Source: Gammaproteobacteria bacterium
GTDB lineage: Bacteria; Pseudomonadota; Gammaproteobacteria; Steroidobacterales; Steroidobacteraceae
NCBI GenBank assembly: GCA_024642505.1
Contig: JAHEAZ010000006.1
Location: forward strand, 1 to 64,000
Length of the DNA: 64,000 nt
Direction of reading: 5' to 3'
The position numbers and the translations under genes are program-made. Position 1 is the first letter of the stretch. Every line of letters starts with the position of its first letter. Shown here one piece after another: positions 17,237 to 25,589 of the stretch. The notes beneath the pieces are model-generated. The model made no database searches. It was not told the DNA's origin and was given only the letters and a program-made list of their open reading frames with translations.

Positions 17237-17641
17237 ATGTTCGATGCGATCGAAGGGCTCGTGTGCTGGAAGTGCGGGGCCTCACTGGCGGCGTTGTCGC
17301 TGCCGCTTCGCCGTCAGGATGAGTGCGCCACCTGTGGAGCGGAGCTGCACGCCTGCCGCCTGTGTGAGTTCTACGACACCGCCGTCGCGAAGAGCTGCCG
17401 GGAGCCCGTGGCGGAGGAGGTCAAGGACAAGACCCGCGCCAATTTCTGTGACTACTTCCGTCCACGTGCCCACGCATTCACGGCTGTCGCTGACACGGCA
17501 ACGCGAGCCCGCTCCGAGCTCGAATTGCTGTTCGGGGGAGGGTCCGGCCAGGGGACTGGATCATCGTCGCCCGGGGACGAGGCCAGGGCCCGGCTTGAGG
17601 AACTCTTTGGTCAGCCGAAACCTTCAGGGACCCGGGATTAG
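17237..17641 (+). CDS. Cys-rich protein with zinc-ribbon-like motifs
   Basis: A 134-aa soluble protein. Four CxxC-type pairs (CWKC, CATC, CRLC, then further Cys in SCREP and NFCDYF) lie in the first 75 residues, so a zinc- or metal-binding N-terminal region is likely. The C-terminal half is low in structure, with two short LELLFG/LEELFG repeats. I recognise no named family. GAGG lies ten bases before the ATG. It lies between divergent and unrelated genes. Confidence 0.65.
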   Translation: MFDAIEGLVCWKCGASLAALSLPLRRQDECATCGAELHACRLCEFYDTAVAKSCREPVAEEVKDKTRANFCDYFRPRAHAFTAVADTATRARSELELLFGGGSGQGTGSSSPGDEARARLEELFGQPKPSGTRD

Positions 17642-17723
17642 ACCGGCCAGGACAGGGGCATGGCGGACGGGTATCTGTATTGTCCGGTTCCCCCAATTTG
17701 ACGGTTTTTGCTAGGGTCTACCT

Positions 17724-19106
17724 ATGCTTCCTTGCCGTTTCACGTTGCTGTTGATCGCCGGGGCACTGACCGCATGTGGCGGCGGCTCAGGTGGCGGCGG
17801 TGGCATGGTTCCGAGCCCCTGTTCGGTCAGCACGGAGAAGAACTTCGTCAGGGATGCGACCTACGAGTGGTACCTGTTTCCCGACCTGTTGCCCGCGCAG
17901 GTGAACGCCAGCCAGTTCGCTACCACCCAGGAACTGCTGGATTTCATGACGGCAGAGGCACGTGCCCAGGGCAAGGACCGGCACTTCAGCTACGTGACCA
18001 CCCAGGCGGAGGACAGCTCGTTCCTGCAGGAGGGCGAATTCATCGGATTCGGCTTCCGGGTCCGGATTGACGGCAACCGCGTCTACTTCATGGAGGCGTT
18101 CGAATCGAGTCCAGCCTCCGAAGCGGGCATTTCCCGCGGCGCGGAGTTGCTGGCGATCGACTCCGGCTCTGGTTTTGTCGGGGTCGCCAATATCCTGCCA
18201 AGCGACCCCAACCTGTCGAACGCGTTCGGCCCGGCGGAGGAAGGCGTCGTGCGCGGTTTCCGCTACTCGACGGGCGGGATAGTCATTGATCGCAGCCTGA
18301 CCAAGCGGGTGGTGACAATCCAGCCGATTCCGGATGATGGCGTTGCGGTACTTACGCTGCCTTCGAATCCAGCGGTGAAGGTCGGCTACGTAAACCTACG
18401 GACCTATATCACTACCGCCAATGCACCACTCAGGAACGCCTTCGACCAGTTCAGTGCGCAGGAAATCGACCACTTTATCGTGGACCTGCGCTACAACGGC
18501 GGCGGCCTGATCTCGGTCTCGGAGTTTCTCGGCGACCTGTTCGGACAGGGGCGCCGGGCCGACGATGTCTATTCAAACCTGCGCTTCCGCTCGAGCAAGT
18601 CCGCCGAGGACAGGACGCATTTCTTCGAGCCGCAGCCCGAGTCGGTCGGCCCGGTCGCGATTGCCTTCATCGGCACCGGCGCCACCGCTTCCGCGAGCGA
18701 AATGACCATGAATTCCATGAAATCCTGGGTCACCGCCGCAAGCCTGATCGGTGCCAACACCTATGGCAAGCCGGTTGGCCAGTCCCCCTTCGACCTGACG
18801 GGCTGCGAAACACGGCTCAGGCTGGTCACGTTCCGCAGCACCAACCGGGATGAAGAGGGCGACTACTACGACGGCCTCGCCGGCACCCTGCCGTTCTGTG
18901 GTGCTGCGGATGACCTCGACCATCCGATGAACGACCCAATGGAAGCGTCCACAGCGGCCGCACTCTACTGGCTCCAGACAGGCAGTTGTCCGCCCACGGG
19001 CGCCGCCCCGCTGGTTGCCGGCAAGCCAGCGGCAGCGATCGACACCCGCTACCCGGTGCCCGACCAGCCGACGCCTGCCCAGATCCACCTGCCCGGCTTA
19101 TACTGA
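17724..19106 (+). CDS. S41 family (C-terminal processing) peptidase lipoprotein
   Basis: A 460-aa lipoprotein with the signal MLPCRFTLLLIAGALTAC followed by a Gly-rich linker. A PDZ-like region covers about residues 90-170. The S41 catalytic domain follows, with VDLRYNGGG, the nucleophile segment TGATASASEM and the lysine region GANTYGKPVGQ. S41 peptidases cut C-terminal tails of periplasmic proteins; this subclass (lipoprotein with short N-terminal domain) is less studied than Prc or CtpA. An inter-repeat C-terminal tail contains two cysteines. Confidence 0.88.
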   Translation: MLPCRFTLLLIAGALTACGGGSGGGGGMVPSPCSVSTEKNFVRDATYEWYLFPDLLPAQVNASQFATTQELLDFMTAEARAQGKDRHFSYVTTQAEDSSFLQEGEFIGFGFRVRIDGNRVYFMEAFESSPASEAGISRGAELLAIDSGSGFVGVANILPSDPNLSNAFGPAEEGVVRGFRYSTGGIVIDRSLTKRVVTIQPIPDDGVAVLTLPSNPAVKVGYVNLRTYITTANAPLRNAFDQFSAQEIDHFIVDLRYNGGGLISVSEFLGDLFGQGRRADDVYSNLRFRSSKSAEDRTHFFEPQPESVGPVAIAFIGTGATASASEMTMNSMKSWVTAASLIGANTYGKPVGQSPFDLTGCETRLRLVTFRSTNRDEEGDYYDGLAGTLPFCGAADDLDHPMNDPMEASTAAALYWLQTGSCPPTGAAPLVAGKPAAAIDTRYPVPDQPTPAQIHLPGLY

Positions 19107-19169
19107 GCAGCGTTGACAACTGCGCCGGCTGGCCGCACGGCCGCCCTGCCCCTAGGTGGAGAATTTTGC

Positions 19170-19862
19170 ATGCCCATGCCCAATCGGCTGCTGGCGGAAT
19201 TCGTCGGCACCTTCTGGCTCGTCCTCGGTGGATGCGGTAGCGCCGTGCTGGCAGCCGCCTTTCCCGACGTCGGCATCGGCCTGATCGGCGTATCGCTTGC
19301 CTTCGGACTCACGGTGCTGACGATGGCTTATGCCGTCGGCCATATTTCCGGTGCCCACTTCAACCCGGCGGTGACGATCGGCCTCTGGGCCGGCGGCCGC
19401 TTCCCCACCGCGGAGATTCTGCCCTACGTAATCAGCCAGGTCCTTGGCGGCGTGGCGGGCGCGGGCGTCTTGTATGTGATCGCTTCGGGGGCAGCCGGCT
19501 TCGACCTCGCGGGTGGTTTTGCATCAAACGGCTACGGCATGCACTCGCCTGGCGGTTATGGACTCGTCTCGGCGCTTGTCTGCGAGGTGGTGATGACCCT
19601 CATGTTCCTGGTCATCATCCTTGGCGCAACAGACAAACGCGCTCCAGCTGGCTTCGCCCCGATCGCGATCGGGCTGGGGCTGACCCTGATCCACCTGATC
19701 AGTATCCCGGTCACCAATACCTCGGTGAACCCGGCCCGCAGTACCGGGCCGGCCTTGTTTGTGGGCGACTGGGCGCTGGGCCAGTTGTGGCTGTTCTGGG
19801 TTGCGCCGATCGTCGGCGCCGTGCTGGCGGGACTGCTCTACAGGCGCCTCGGGCGCGAGTGA
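19170..19862 (+). CDS. aqpZ: Aquaporin Z
   Basis: A 230-aa six-helix water channel. Both NPA motifs are intact: [10 protein letters not shown] and [14 protein letters not shown], the latter with the selectivity-filter Arg. The sequence is AqpZ-like (water-selective) rather than GlpF-like. The ATG at 19170 follows GGTGGAG; a second Met sits two codons later. It is likely important for rapid osmotic adjustment. Confidence 0.95.
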   Translation: MPMPNRLLAEFVGTFWLVLGGCGSAVLAAAFPDVGIGLIGVSLAFGLTVLTMAYAVGHISGAHFNPAVTIGLWAGGRFPTAEILPYVISQVLGGVAGAGVLYVIASGAAGFDLAGGFASNGYGMHSPGGYGLVSALVCEVVMTLMFLVIILGATDKRAPAGFAPIAIGLGLTLIHLISIPVTNTSVNPARSTGPALFVGDWALGQLWLFWVAPIVGAVLAGLLYRRLGRE

Positions 19863-19930
19863 ATAGCCGCCGGCGTGACGCCCAACTCCGCCACTCAAAA
19901 CACCAGGCGGACGCTCGTAACCTATTGTAA

Positions 19931-19936
19931 TATAAT
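19931..19936 (+). promoter_or_regulatory. Candidate -10 element in AT-rich leader of the desaturase gene
   Basis: A perfect TATAAT sits in a 30-bp AT-rich island (19921-19950) in otherwise GC-rich DNA, 92 bp before the desaturase start. No good -35 is seen at 17 bases, so an activator or extended promoter may be needed. Confidence 0.4.
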
Positions 19937-20028
19937 AAATATATTTCCTGGCGCAATACGTGCCCCGGGGCTGTCCTTTTCGTCCACAATACCCCGCCGT
20001 TTTTCACCCCCGCGAGGACCACTACGAG

Positions 20029-21204
20029 ATGACCGATAGCGCCGCAACCAGGTTACCGCCCATCAACTGGGTAACGACCCTCCTGTTCGCCACGACCTTC
20101 CTGGCCGCGGTAACCGTTGTTCCGTGGTACGGCTTCACCCATGGCTACAGCGCGGCGGCCTGGATCTGGTGCTTCCTGCTGCTGGGTGCCAACGGCATGT
20201 CCATCACCGGCGGCTACCACCGCCTGTGGGCACACCGCACCTATCAGGCTCACTGGTCGCTGCGGCTGGTCTACATGATTTTTGGCGGCATGGCGCTGCA
20301 GAACAGCATCCTGATCTGGGCGACCGACCACCGCCGCCACCACCAGTTCGTGGACCGGAACGACGCCGATCCTTACTCGGCCGGTCGCGGTTTCTGGTTC
20401 TCGCACATTGGCTGGATGCTCCGCTACTGGGAATCCGGGAGGAACGACTTCAGCAACGGTCGTGACCTCGAACAGGATCCGCTGGTCCGCTGGCAGCACC
20501 GCTACTATGCGCCGTTGGTGCTCGCAACCAACGTCGGACTACCGCTGGTCCTCGGCTGGCTGGCTGGCGACTTGTGGGGCGTGTTCCTGCTGGCGGGGGT
20601 GCTGCGCCTGGTGCTGATCCATCACACCACCTTCTTCATCAATTCGCTGGCCCACATGTGGGGCAGCCGGCCCTATACGGATGAGAACTCCGCCCGCGAC
20701 AATCCAGTTCTCGCCTTCCTGACCTACGGCGAGGGCTATCACAACTTTCATCACATCTTCGATCGCGACTATCGCAACGGCATCCGCTGGTGGCAGTGGG
20801 ACCCGTCGAAATGGATGATCTACGCCCTGTCGCTGGTCGGCCTCACCACCAACCTCAAGCGCGTCCCGGACGTGACCATCCAGCGCGCCCGGCTGGCCAT
20901 GCAGTTCAAGCGCGCCCAGGCGGCGCTTGAAAGCAGCCGCAAGGGCCTGCATCTGCCCGACCTGGAGCCGATCCGCGAACGCATGGCGCGCGAGTACGAA
21001 ACCTTCCAGGCAACGCTCAGCGAATGGTCGAGACTGCGCGACGAGTGGTACGCAGCGACGCGGCAGCGTATCGCCGCCCGCTGGGAGGAAGCCAGCTTTC
21101 GTACCCGCGTGCGCGAGATCGAATACCGGCTCAAGATGCAGCGCCGGCGCATGCGCCTGCTGACGGAACAGATTCTCGTGCGGCAGCCTCCAGCGGCGGC
21201 TTGA
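20029..21204 (+). CDS. Acyl-CoA/phospholipid delta-9 type fatty acid desaturase with extra C-terminal coiled coil
   Basis: A 391-aa membrane desaturase. The three histidine boxes that bind the diiron site are HRLWAH (64-69), HRRHH (101-105) and HNFHH (238-242). Four hydrophobic segments fit the acyl-CoA desaturase fold. It introduces a cis double bond in a fatty acyl chain using oxygen and electron donors. Residues about 285-391 form a long charged, helical extension with many Arg/Glu repeats, not part of the catalytic fold. The ATG at 20029 follows GAGGA. Confidence 0.9.
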   Translation: MTDSAATRLPPINWVTTLLFATTFLAAVTVVPWYGFTHGYSAAAWIWCFLLLGANGMSITGGYHRLWAHRTYQAHWSLRLVYMIFGGMALQNSILIWATDHRRHHQFVDRNDADPYSAGRGFWFSHIGWMLRYWESGRNDFSNGRDLEQDPLVRWQHRYYAPLVLATNVGLPLVLGWLAGDLWGVFLLAGVLRLVLIHHTTFFINSLAHMWGSRPYTDENSARDNPVLAFLTYGEGYHNFHHIFDRDYRNGIRWWQWDPSKWMIYALSLVGLTTNLKRVPDVTIQRARLAMQFKRAQAALESSRKGLHLPDLEPIRERMAREYETFQATLSEWSRLRDEWYAATRQRIAARWEEASFRTRVREIEYRLKMQRRRMRLLTEQILVRQPPAAA

Positions 21205-21258
21205 ACGGGTCTGGGCCGCACGCCGGTCGTGTCAGTCCCACTGCGGGGAGCCTAGTGC

Positions 21259-22089
21259 ATGTCCTGGGATAACCTCGAAGTCGAGTCCGCTGACGGCGTG
21301 TCCTTTCTCTGGCTAAACCGGCCGGAGAAGCTCAACGCACTCCATCGACCGTTGTGGGACCACATTCCGGCGGCAGTGGCCGAACTCGACGCCGACGAAG
21401 CCACGCGGGTGATCGTGCTCGCTGGCCGCGGCAAGGCCTTCTGCTCCGGCATCGACCTCGTGGACCATGCGCCGGCGCTTGCCGGCGGCGGGTCGATCTC
21501 GGGCCGGGGGGACTCCCCGGTTTCCAGGCGGCGGGCGCTCTACGAGGACATCCAGCGCTACCAGCGCACCGCGAGCTGCTTCGAGAGGACCAGCAAGCCG
21601 GTGATCGCCGCGGTGCATGGCGCCTGCCTCGGCGCCGGCATGGACCTGATTACCGCCTGCGACATCCGCATCGCGAGCATCGATGCGGTTTTTTCGGTGC
21701 GCGAGACCCGCGTCGCGATGGTCGCCGACGTAGGCGTGCTGCAACGCCTGCCGCGCATCGTCGGCGAGGGTGTCGCAAGGGACCTCATACTGACCGCGCG
21801 TGATGTTGACGCCGGCCGCGCACTGCAGGTTGGCCTGCTGACCGAGGTGCTGCCTGACCCGCAGGCGCTGTTCGCCAGGGCCCGTGAGCTGGCTACTGGT
21901 ATCGCGTCACACTCACCGCTGGCGGTCCAGGGAGCGAAGCACGTGCTCAACGCATCCACTCGCGCCGCGAACCGCGAGGGCCTCGACTATGTCGCCCTGT
22001 GGAATTCGGCCTTCCTGCACTCCGACGACCTCGAGGAGGCGGTTCGCGCCTTCGCTGAACGCCGCAAGCCGCGTTTCACCGGCAAGTAG
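21259..22089 (+). CDS. Enoyl-CoA hydratase/isomerase family; delta3,5-delta2,4-dienoyl-CoA isomerase-like
   Basis: A 276-aa crotonase-fold protein. The oxyanion region has FCSGIDL and HGACLGAGMDL. Residues in MDLITACDIR, FSVRETRV and VADVGVLQRLPRIVG match the Asp/Glu/Asp trio of the mitochondrial ECH1 dienoyl-CoA isomerase, including the ADVGxLQRLP run. It would shift double bonds of dienoyl-CoAs during beta-oxidation of unsaturated fatty acids, which fits its position right after a desaturase. The exact substrate is inference. Confidence 0.85.
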   Translation: MSWDNLEVESADGVSFLWLNRPEKLNALHRPLWDHIPAAVAELDADEATRVIVLAGRGKAFCSGIDLVDHAPALAGGGSISGRGDSPVSRRRALYEDIQRYQRTASCFERTSKPVIAAVHGACLGAGMDLITACDIRIASIDAVFSVRETRVAMVADVGVLQRLPRIVGEGVARDLILTARDVDAGRALQVGLLTEVLPDPQALFARARELATGIASHSPLAVQGAKHVLNASTRAANREGLDYVALWNSAFLHSDDLEEAVRAFAERRKPRFTGK

Positions 22090-22222
22090 TCTGGCCGGCG
22101 CCCTTCCCCGCGCCGCTGCCGGCCTGTCGCCGAATACAGACAACCGCGATGTGCGCCAGTTCGCTGGCCCCGGCAGGCTCGACTGGCTAATCTAGGCAGC
22201 AGACTACCCGGAGGAACATGCC

Positions 22223-22708
22223 ATGGCGCTTTGGAAAGACACCGCTGCGAAGGAACCTGGACCGGTCGAGACGCCGGCATCGGCTGGACCTGCGGCACGT
22301 CCCCGGCCCGAGCCGGTAGCGACGACGGCGGAAACGCCGCCCCGGACCAAGCAGGAACTGAAGGAATCCGTGATCGCGGCGGGGCTGACCTTCGAGGGCA
22401 AGATCGAAGGTTCGGGTCATGTGCGGATCTCCGGCCGCTTCAAGGGCGACGTGCACGTGGACGGTACGCTGACCATCGAGCCGGGGGCCCATCTCGGCGG
22501 CTCGGTGCGAGCGGGTTCGGTCATGGTCAGCGGCGAACTCGAAGGCAACATCGAAGCGGCCCAGCGGGTCGAACTGCAACAGACCGGCGTCATCAACGGC
22601 GACGTGGCGGCAGGTTCGCTTTCGGTTGCGGCGGGAGCCCGGATGCGTGGCCGTGCCGAGTTCGGCTGGAACGAGACCGGCAATCCCCGCCCCGTCGAGC
22701 GCAAGTAG
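22223..22708 (+). CDS. Bactofilin (polymer-forming cytoskeletal protein)
   Basis: A 161-aa bactofilin. A disordered Pro/Ala-rich N-terminus (1-45) precedes the right-handed beta-helix domain (about 50-145), with the typical start GLTFEGKIEGSGHVRISGRF, then repeated Gly-Val-x-Val strands. Bactofilins polymerise without nucleotide and help shape cells or position wall enzymes. No M23 peptidase partner is adjacent; a small zinc-ribbon protein follows. Confidence 0.92.
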   Translation: MALWKDTAAKEPGPVETPASAGPAARPRPEPVATTAETPPRTKQELKESVIAAGLTFEGKIEGSGHVRISGRFKGDVHVDGTLTIEPGAHLGGSVRAGSVMVSGELEGNIEAAQRVELQQTGVINGDVAAGSLSVAAGARMRGRAEFGWNETGNPRPVERK

Positions 22709-22726
22709 CGCTGCGGCGCACGCGCG

Positions 22727-23068
22727 ATGAGCGTGCGATCCGCAATGGCAGGAAAGACTCGTTCCTGCCCACATTGCCGGGCTACGATCCTGGAGAGTGC
22801 GGCCGTCTGCCCGGCGTGCCGCCATCATCTGCGATTCGACTCACGCAAGGCGGCGGGCCGCGTCGAGCCGGGCGAGGTTGCGCTTGGCATCGAGGGTTCA
22901 TTCAGCCATTCCTCAACTGGTGAGCCGTGGGAATATTCCGTCGTGGTCGTCATTCGCGACGGCCGCGGCGAGGAGATTGCCCGCAATGTAGTCGGCGTCG
23001 GCTCCTTGGCGCCGGGCGAGCAACGCTCGGTCAGCCTCTCGGTCGAGGTGTTCAAGCACGGCGAATGA
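22727..23068 (+). CDS. Small zinc-ribbon protein with beta-domain
   Basis: A 113-aa protein following the bactofilin gene by 18 bp. An N-terminal zinc ribbon (CPHC at 14-17, CPAC at 28-31) is followed by a beta-sandwich-like domain (about 50-113) with EPWEYSVVVVIRDGRGEEI and ending VFKHGE. The order of ribbon and small beta domain is found beside bactofilins in other proteobacteria, but I cannot name a function. It was probably co-transcribed with the bactofilin. Confidence 0.65.
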   Translation: MSVRSAMAGKTRSCPHCRATILESAAVCPACRHHLRFDSRKAAGRVEPGEVALGIEGSFSHSSTGEPWEYSVVVVIRDGRGEEIARNVVGVGSLAPGEQRSVSLSVEVFKHGE

Positions 23069-23389
23069 CCTGCCAGCCACCACCTGGACAACGAGTCGAC
23101 ATTTGATTTTGTCCGGGCCTGAGAACCACGACACATTCCTTGCGCATCAGTGATTTACCCGCCTGGGCAGCCACCGGCATCTAAGGCTTTCCCACGATGA
23201 TGCAGCGCAGGAAAATTCGGTACAAAGATTCCCGAACTCGGAACCCGCGAGCCGCCCGGTGCGGCCCGGGACGCGAGTGTGTAACGCAGGGACTTTGACG
23301 GGTTGGTAAGGTTTTGGCTGACCACGGGCGCCCGGACGATCCCCTCGGCCCCTCGCCCGCGCCTGCTGCCCCGTACCAGGGAGAGCATC
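23069..23389. other. Intergenic stretch before the multiheme cluster
   Basis: This 321-bp gap carries no convincing gene on either strand. It should hold the promoter of the multiheme cytochrome cluster, but I see no clear sigma70 or sigma54 match. A GC-rich inverted segment around 23251-23275 (GCCGCCCGG...CCGGG) may fold, but is weak. Confidence 0.5.
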
Positions 23390-25462
23390 GTGAACAGCAA
23401 CTCGATCTGTCGGCCTCGCGCAAGCGAAGTCGGGCGTCGTGTCGTCAACGGCCGTCTGGCCTTCCTCGCATGGGCGGCACTGCTGCTGCCGCTGGCCTCC
23501 ATTCCGCCATCGCTCGCCCAGGACGCGGCTCGCGCCATTCCGAACGAACGCTGCCTGAGCTGTCACGACGACGAAGCACTGACGGCCGAAGACGGCCGTT
23601 CAATGCTCGTCCACGAGAGCGGGTTCTCCGCTTCCAAGCACCGCCGGCTCGACTGCACCACCTGCCACGCCGATGCCCTGAGCACCCGTCATCCGCGCAA
23701 CAAACTGGGCGCGGTGCCGGTGGCCAACTGCGAACAATGCCATGCCGAGGAACTGGCGCCCCTGCGCGAGAGTGTCCACGCGAAGAAAGCGACACCGGAA
23801 GCCAGCGCAGCGTCCTGCGCCAGATGTCACGGCGATCTGCACACCCTGCCGCGGCGCCCCGGACTCGAGGCCCCGCTGTCACCGGTCAACCAGATGCAGA
23901 CCTGCGGGCAATGTCACGGCGACATGATGGAGGGTTACCTGCACAGCTCGCACGCCAAGGCGCGGCTGGTCAAGGGCCTGAACTCCTCGCCAGCCTGCAC
24001 CGATTGCCACGGCACGCACGACATCCTGCCGAAGAGCAACCCGGACTCGCGAACTTCGCATGCGAAGAGCCCAGAGACCTGCGGCGGCTGCCATGAATTC
24101 ATCCTGTCCAAGTGGACCGAGAGCACGCATGGCCAGCTCTGGCAGGAAGGCAAGCCTGGGCCACTGTGCATCGATTGCCACGACGCGCACGACGTCGTGG
24201 ACCCAACTTCGATCCAGGCGCGCCAGGACTTCCCGCATGAGTGCGGAAACTGCCACCAGAAGGAGGGCGCGACCTTCCATACGAGCTTCCACGGCAAGGC
24301 GACAGACATCGGCCGCGCGGCCGCAGCCATGTGCTCGGATTGCCACACGCCGCACCACAACCTGCCGGCGAGCGATCCGGGCTCGACCATCCACCCGGAT
24401 AACCTGGCGGCAATGTGCGGCCAGTGCCACAAGGGCAAAGTCACCCCGGCCTTCCTGACTTTCGATCCACACAACGATCCGACTGACCCAAATGACAATA
24501 TTTACGTCTACTGGGTCTACGTGTTCATGGTATCGCTGCTGATCGGCGTGTTCGCCTTCTTCGGTATCCACGATCTGCTATGGCTGCAGCGCGCACTGGT
24601 CGGCAAGCTGCGTGGAGAGTTCCAAAGCTCGCACGGCGGGCCCGGCAAGTACGTCAAGCGCTTCTCGCGCGGGCAGATCGCTCTCCACATCAGCATCGTC
24701 CTGAGCTTCCTGCTGCTGGCCGCTACCGGCCTGCCACTGAAGTTTGCTGCAGCACCCTGGGCCCAGCCGATGGCCAACGTGCTCGGCGGCGCCCAGGTCG
24801 TCTCCTGGCTGCACCGCTTTGCGGCCATCGTGACCTTCGGCTATTTCGCCGCGCACCTGCTCATGGTGTTCTGGGGCATGTTCATCAGGAAGGAGAAAGG
24901 CTATCTGTGGGGACCGCGCTCAATGGTGCCACAGTGGAGCGACGTCACCGACTTTCTCGGCAACATGAAGTACTTCCTGTACCTCGGACCGCGGCCAAAG
25001 ATGGACCGCTGGGCCTATTGGGAGAAGTTCGACTACCTGGCGGTATTCTGGGGCGTGGCCATTATCGGTTTCTCGGGCCTGTTCCTCTGGTTCCCGAACT
25101 TCTTCACCTCGTTCCTGCCGGGCTGGGTGCTGAACGCCGCCTACGTGGTGCACAGCGATGAGGCGCTGCTGGCCACCGGCTTCATCTTCCTGTTCCACTT
25201 CTTCCACACCCACCTGCGGCCGGAGAGCTTCCCGATGGATCCGGTCATCTTCACCGGCAAGATGCCGCTGGAGAAATTCAAGGAAGAACGGCCGAAGGAG
25301 TACCAGAGGCTCGTCGACAGCGGCCAGCTGGAATCGGTCCTGGCCGACCCGCCGATGCGTGAGCACCTCGTGGAAGCCTATGTATTCGGCTTCTTGGCGG
25401 TTACCATTGGCATCGGGCTGGCGGTGGCCATTTTCGTCGGTCTGCTGACGAGTCTGCATTGA
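23390..25462 (+). CDS. Eleven-heme cytochrome c fused to a cytochrome b-type membrane domain (CbcL-like)
   Basis: A 690-aa protein starting at GTG 23390 (GGGAGAG upstream), with a signal peptide ending near SLAQDA. The exported half (about residues 55-346) has eleven CxxCH heme motifs: CLSCH, CTTCH, CEQCH, CARCH, CGQCH, CTDCH, CGGCH, CIDCH, CGNCH, CSDCH, CGQCH. The second half is a membrane domain of the Ni-hydrogenase/formate dehydrogenase cytochrome b kind, with His residues in LHISIV, WLHRFAAI, AAHLLMVF and FHFFHTH, able to hold two b hemes. This layout is that of the Geobacter inner-membrane quinol oxidase CbcL, which has nine c hemes. Likely role: transfer of electrons between the quinone pool and periplasmic cytochromes. 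Confidence 0.85.
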   Translation: MNSNSICRPRASEVGRRVVNGRLAFLAWAALLLPLASIPPSLAQDAARAIPNERCLSCHDDEALTAEDGRSMLVHESGFSASKHRRLDCTTCHADALSTRHPRNKLGAVPVANCEQCHAEELAPLRESVHAKKATPEASAASCARCHGDLHTLPRRPGLEAPLSPVNQMQTCGQCHGDMMEGYLHSSHAKARLVKGLNSSPACTDCHGTHDILPKSNPDSRTSHAKSPETCGGCHEFILSKWTESTHGQLWQEGKPGPLCIDCHDAHDVVDPTSIQARQDFPHECGNCHQKEGATFHTSFHGKATDIGRAAAAMCSDCHTPHHNLPASDPGSTIHPDNLAAMCGQCHKGKVTPAFLTFDPHNDPTDPNDNIYVYWVYVFMVSLLIGVFAFFGIHDLLWLQRALVGKLRGEFQSSHGGPGKYVKRFSRGQIALHISIVLSFLLLAATGLPLKFAAAPWAQPMANVLGGAQVVSWLHRFAAIVTFGYFAAHLLMVFWGMFIRKEKGYLWGPRSMVPQWSDVTDFLGNMKYFLYLGPRPKMDRWAYWEKFDYLAVFWGVAIIGFSGLFLWFPNFFTSFLPGWVLNAAYVVHSDEALLATGFIFLFHFFHTHLRPESFPMDPVIFTGKMPLEKFKEERPKEYQRLVDSGQLESVLADPPMREHLVEAYVFGFLAVTIGIGLAVAIFVGLLTSLH

Positions 25463-25514
25463 TGTAATCCACCGCCAGCGGCAGCGAGCTGCGGAAATTC
25501 CGTATGCGCAGGGC

Positions 25515-25543
25515 TTGAAGGCCGCCGTATAGGCGGCCTTCAA
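25515..25543 (+). other. Perfect 12-bp hairpin between the two first cytochrome genes
   Basis: Arms 25515-25526 and 25532-25543 pair perfectly around GTATA. There is no T-run, so it may act as an mRNA stability or attenuation element between the CbcL-like and NapC-like genes rather than as a classical terminator. Confidence 0.6.
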
Positions 25544-25589
25544 TCGGGTAGAACTTCAAACCGGATACCGTTTTCAGCAAGGGATCGAC

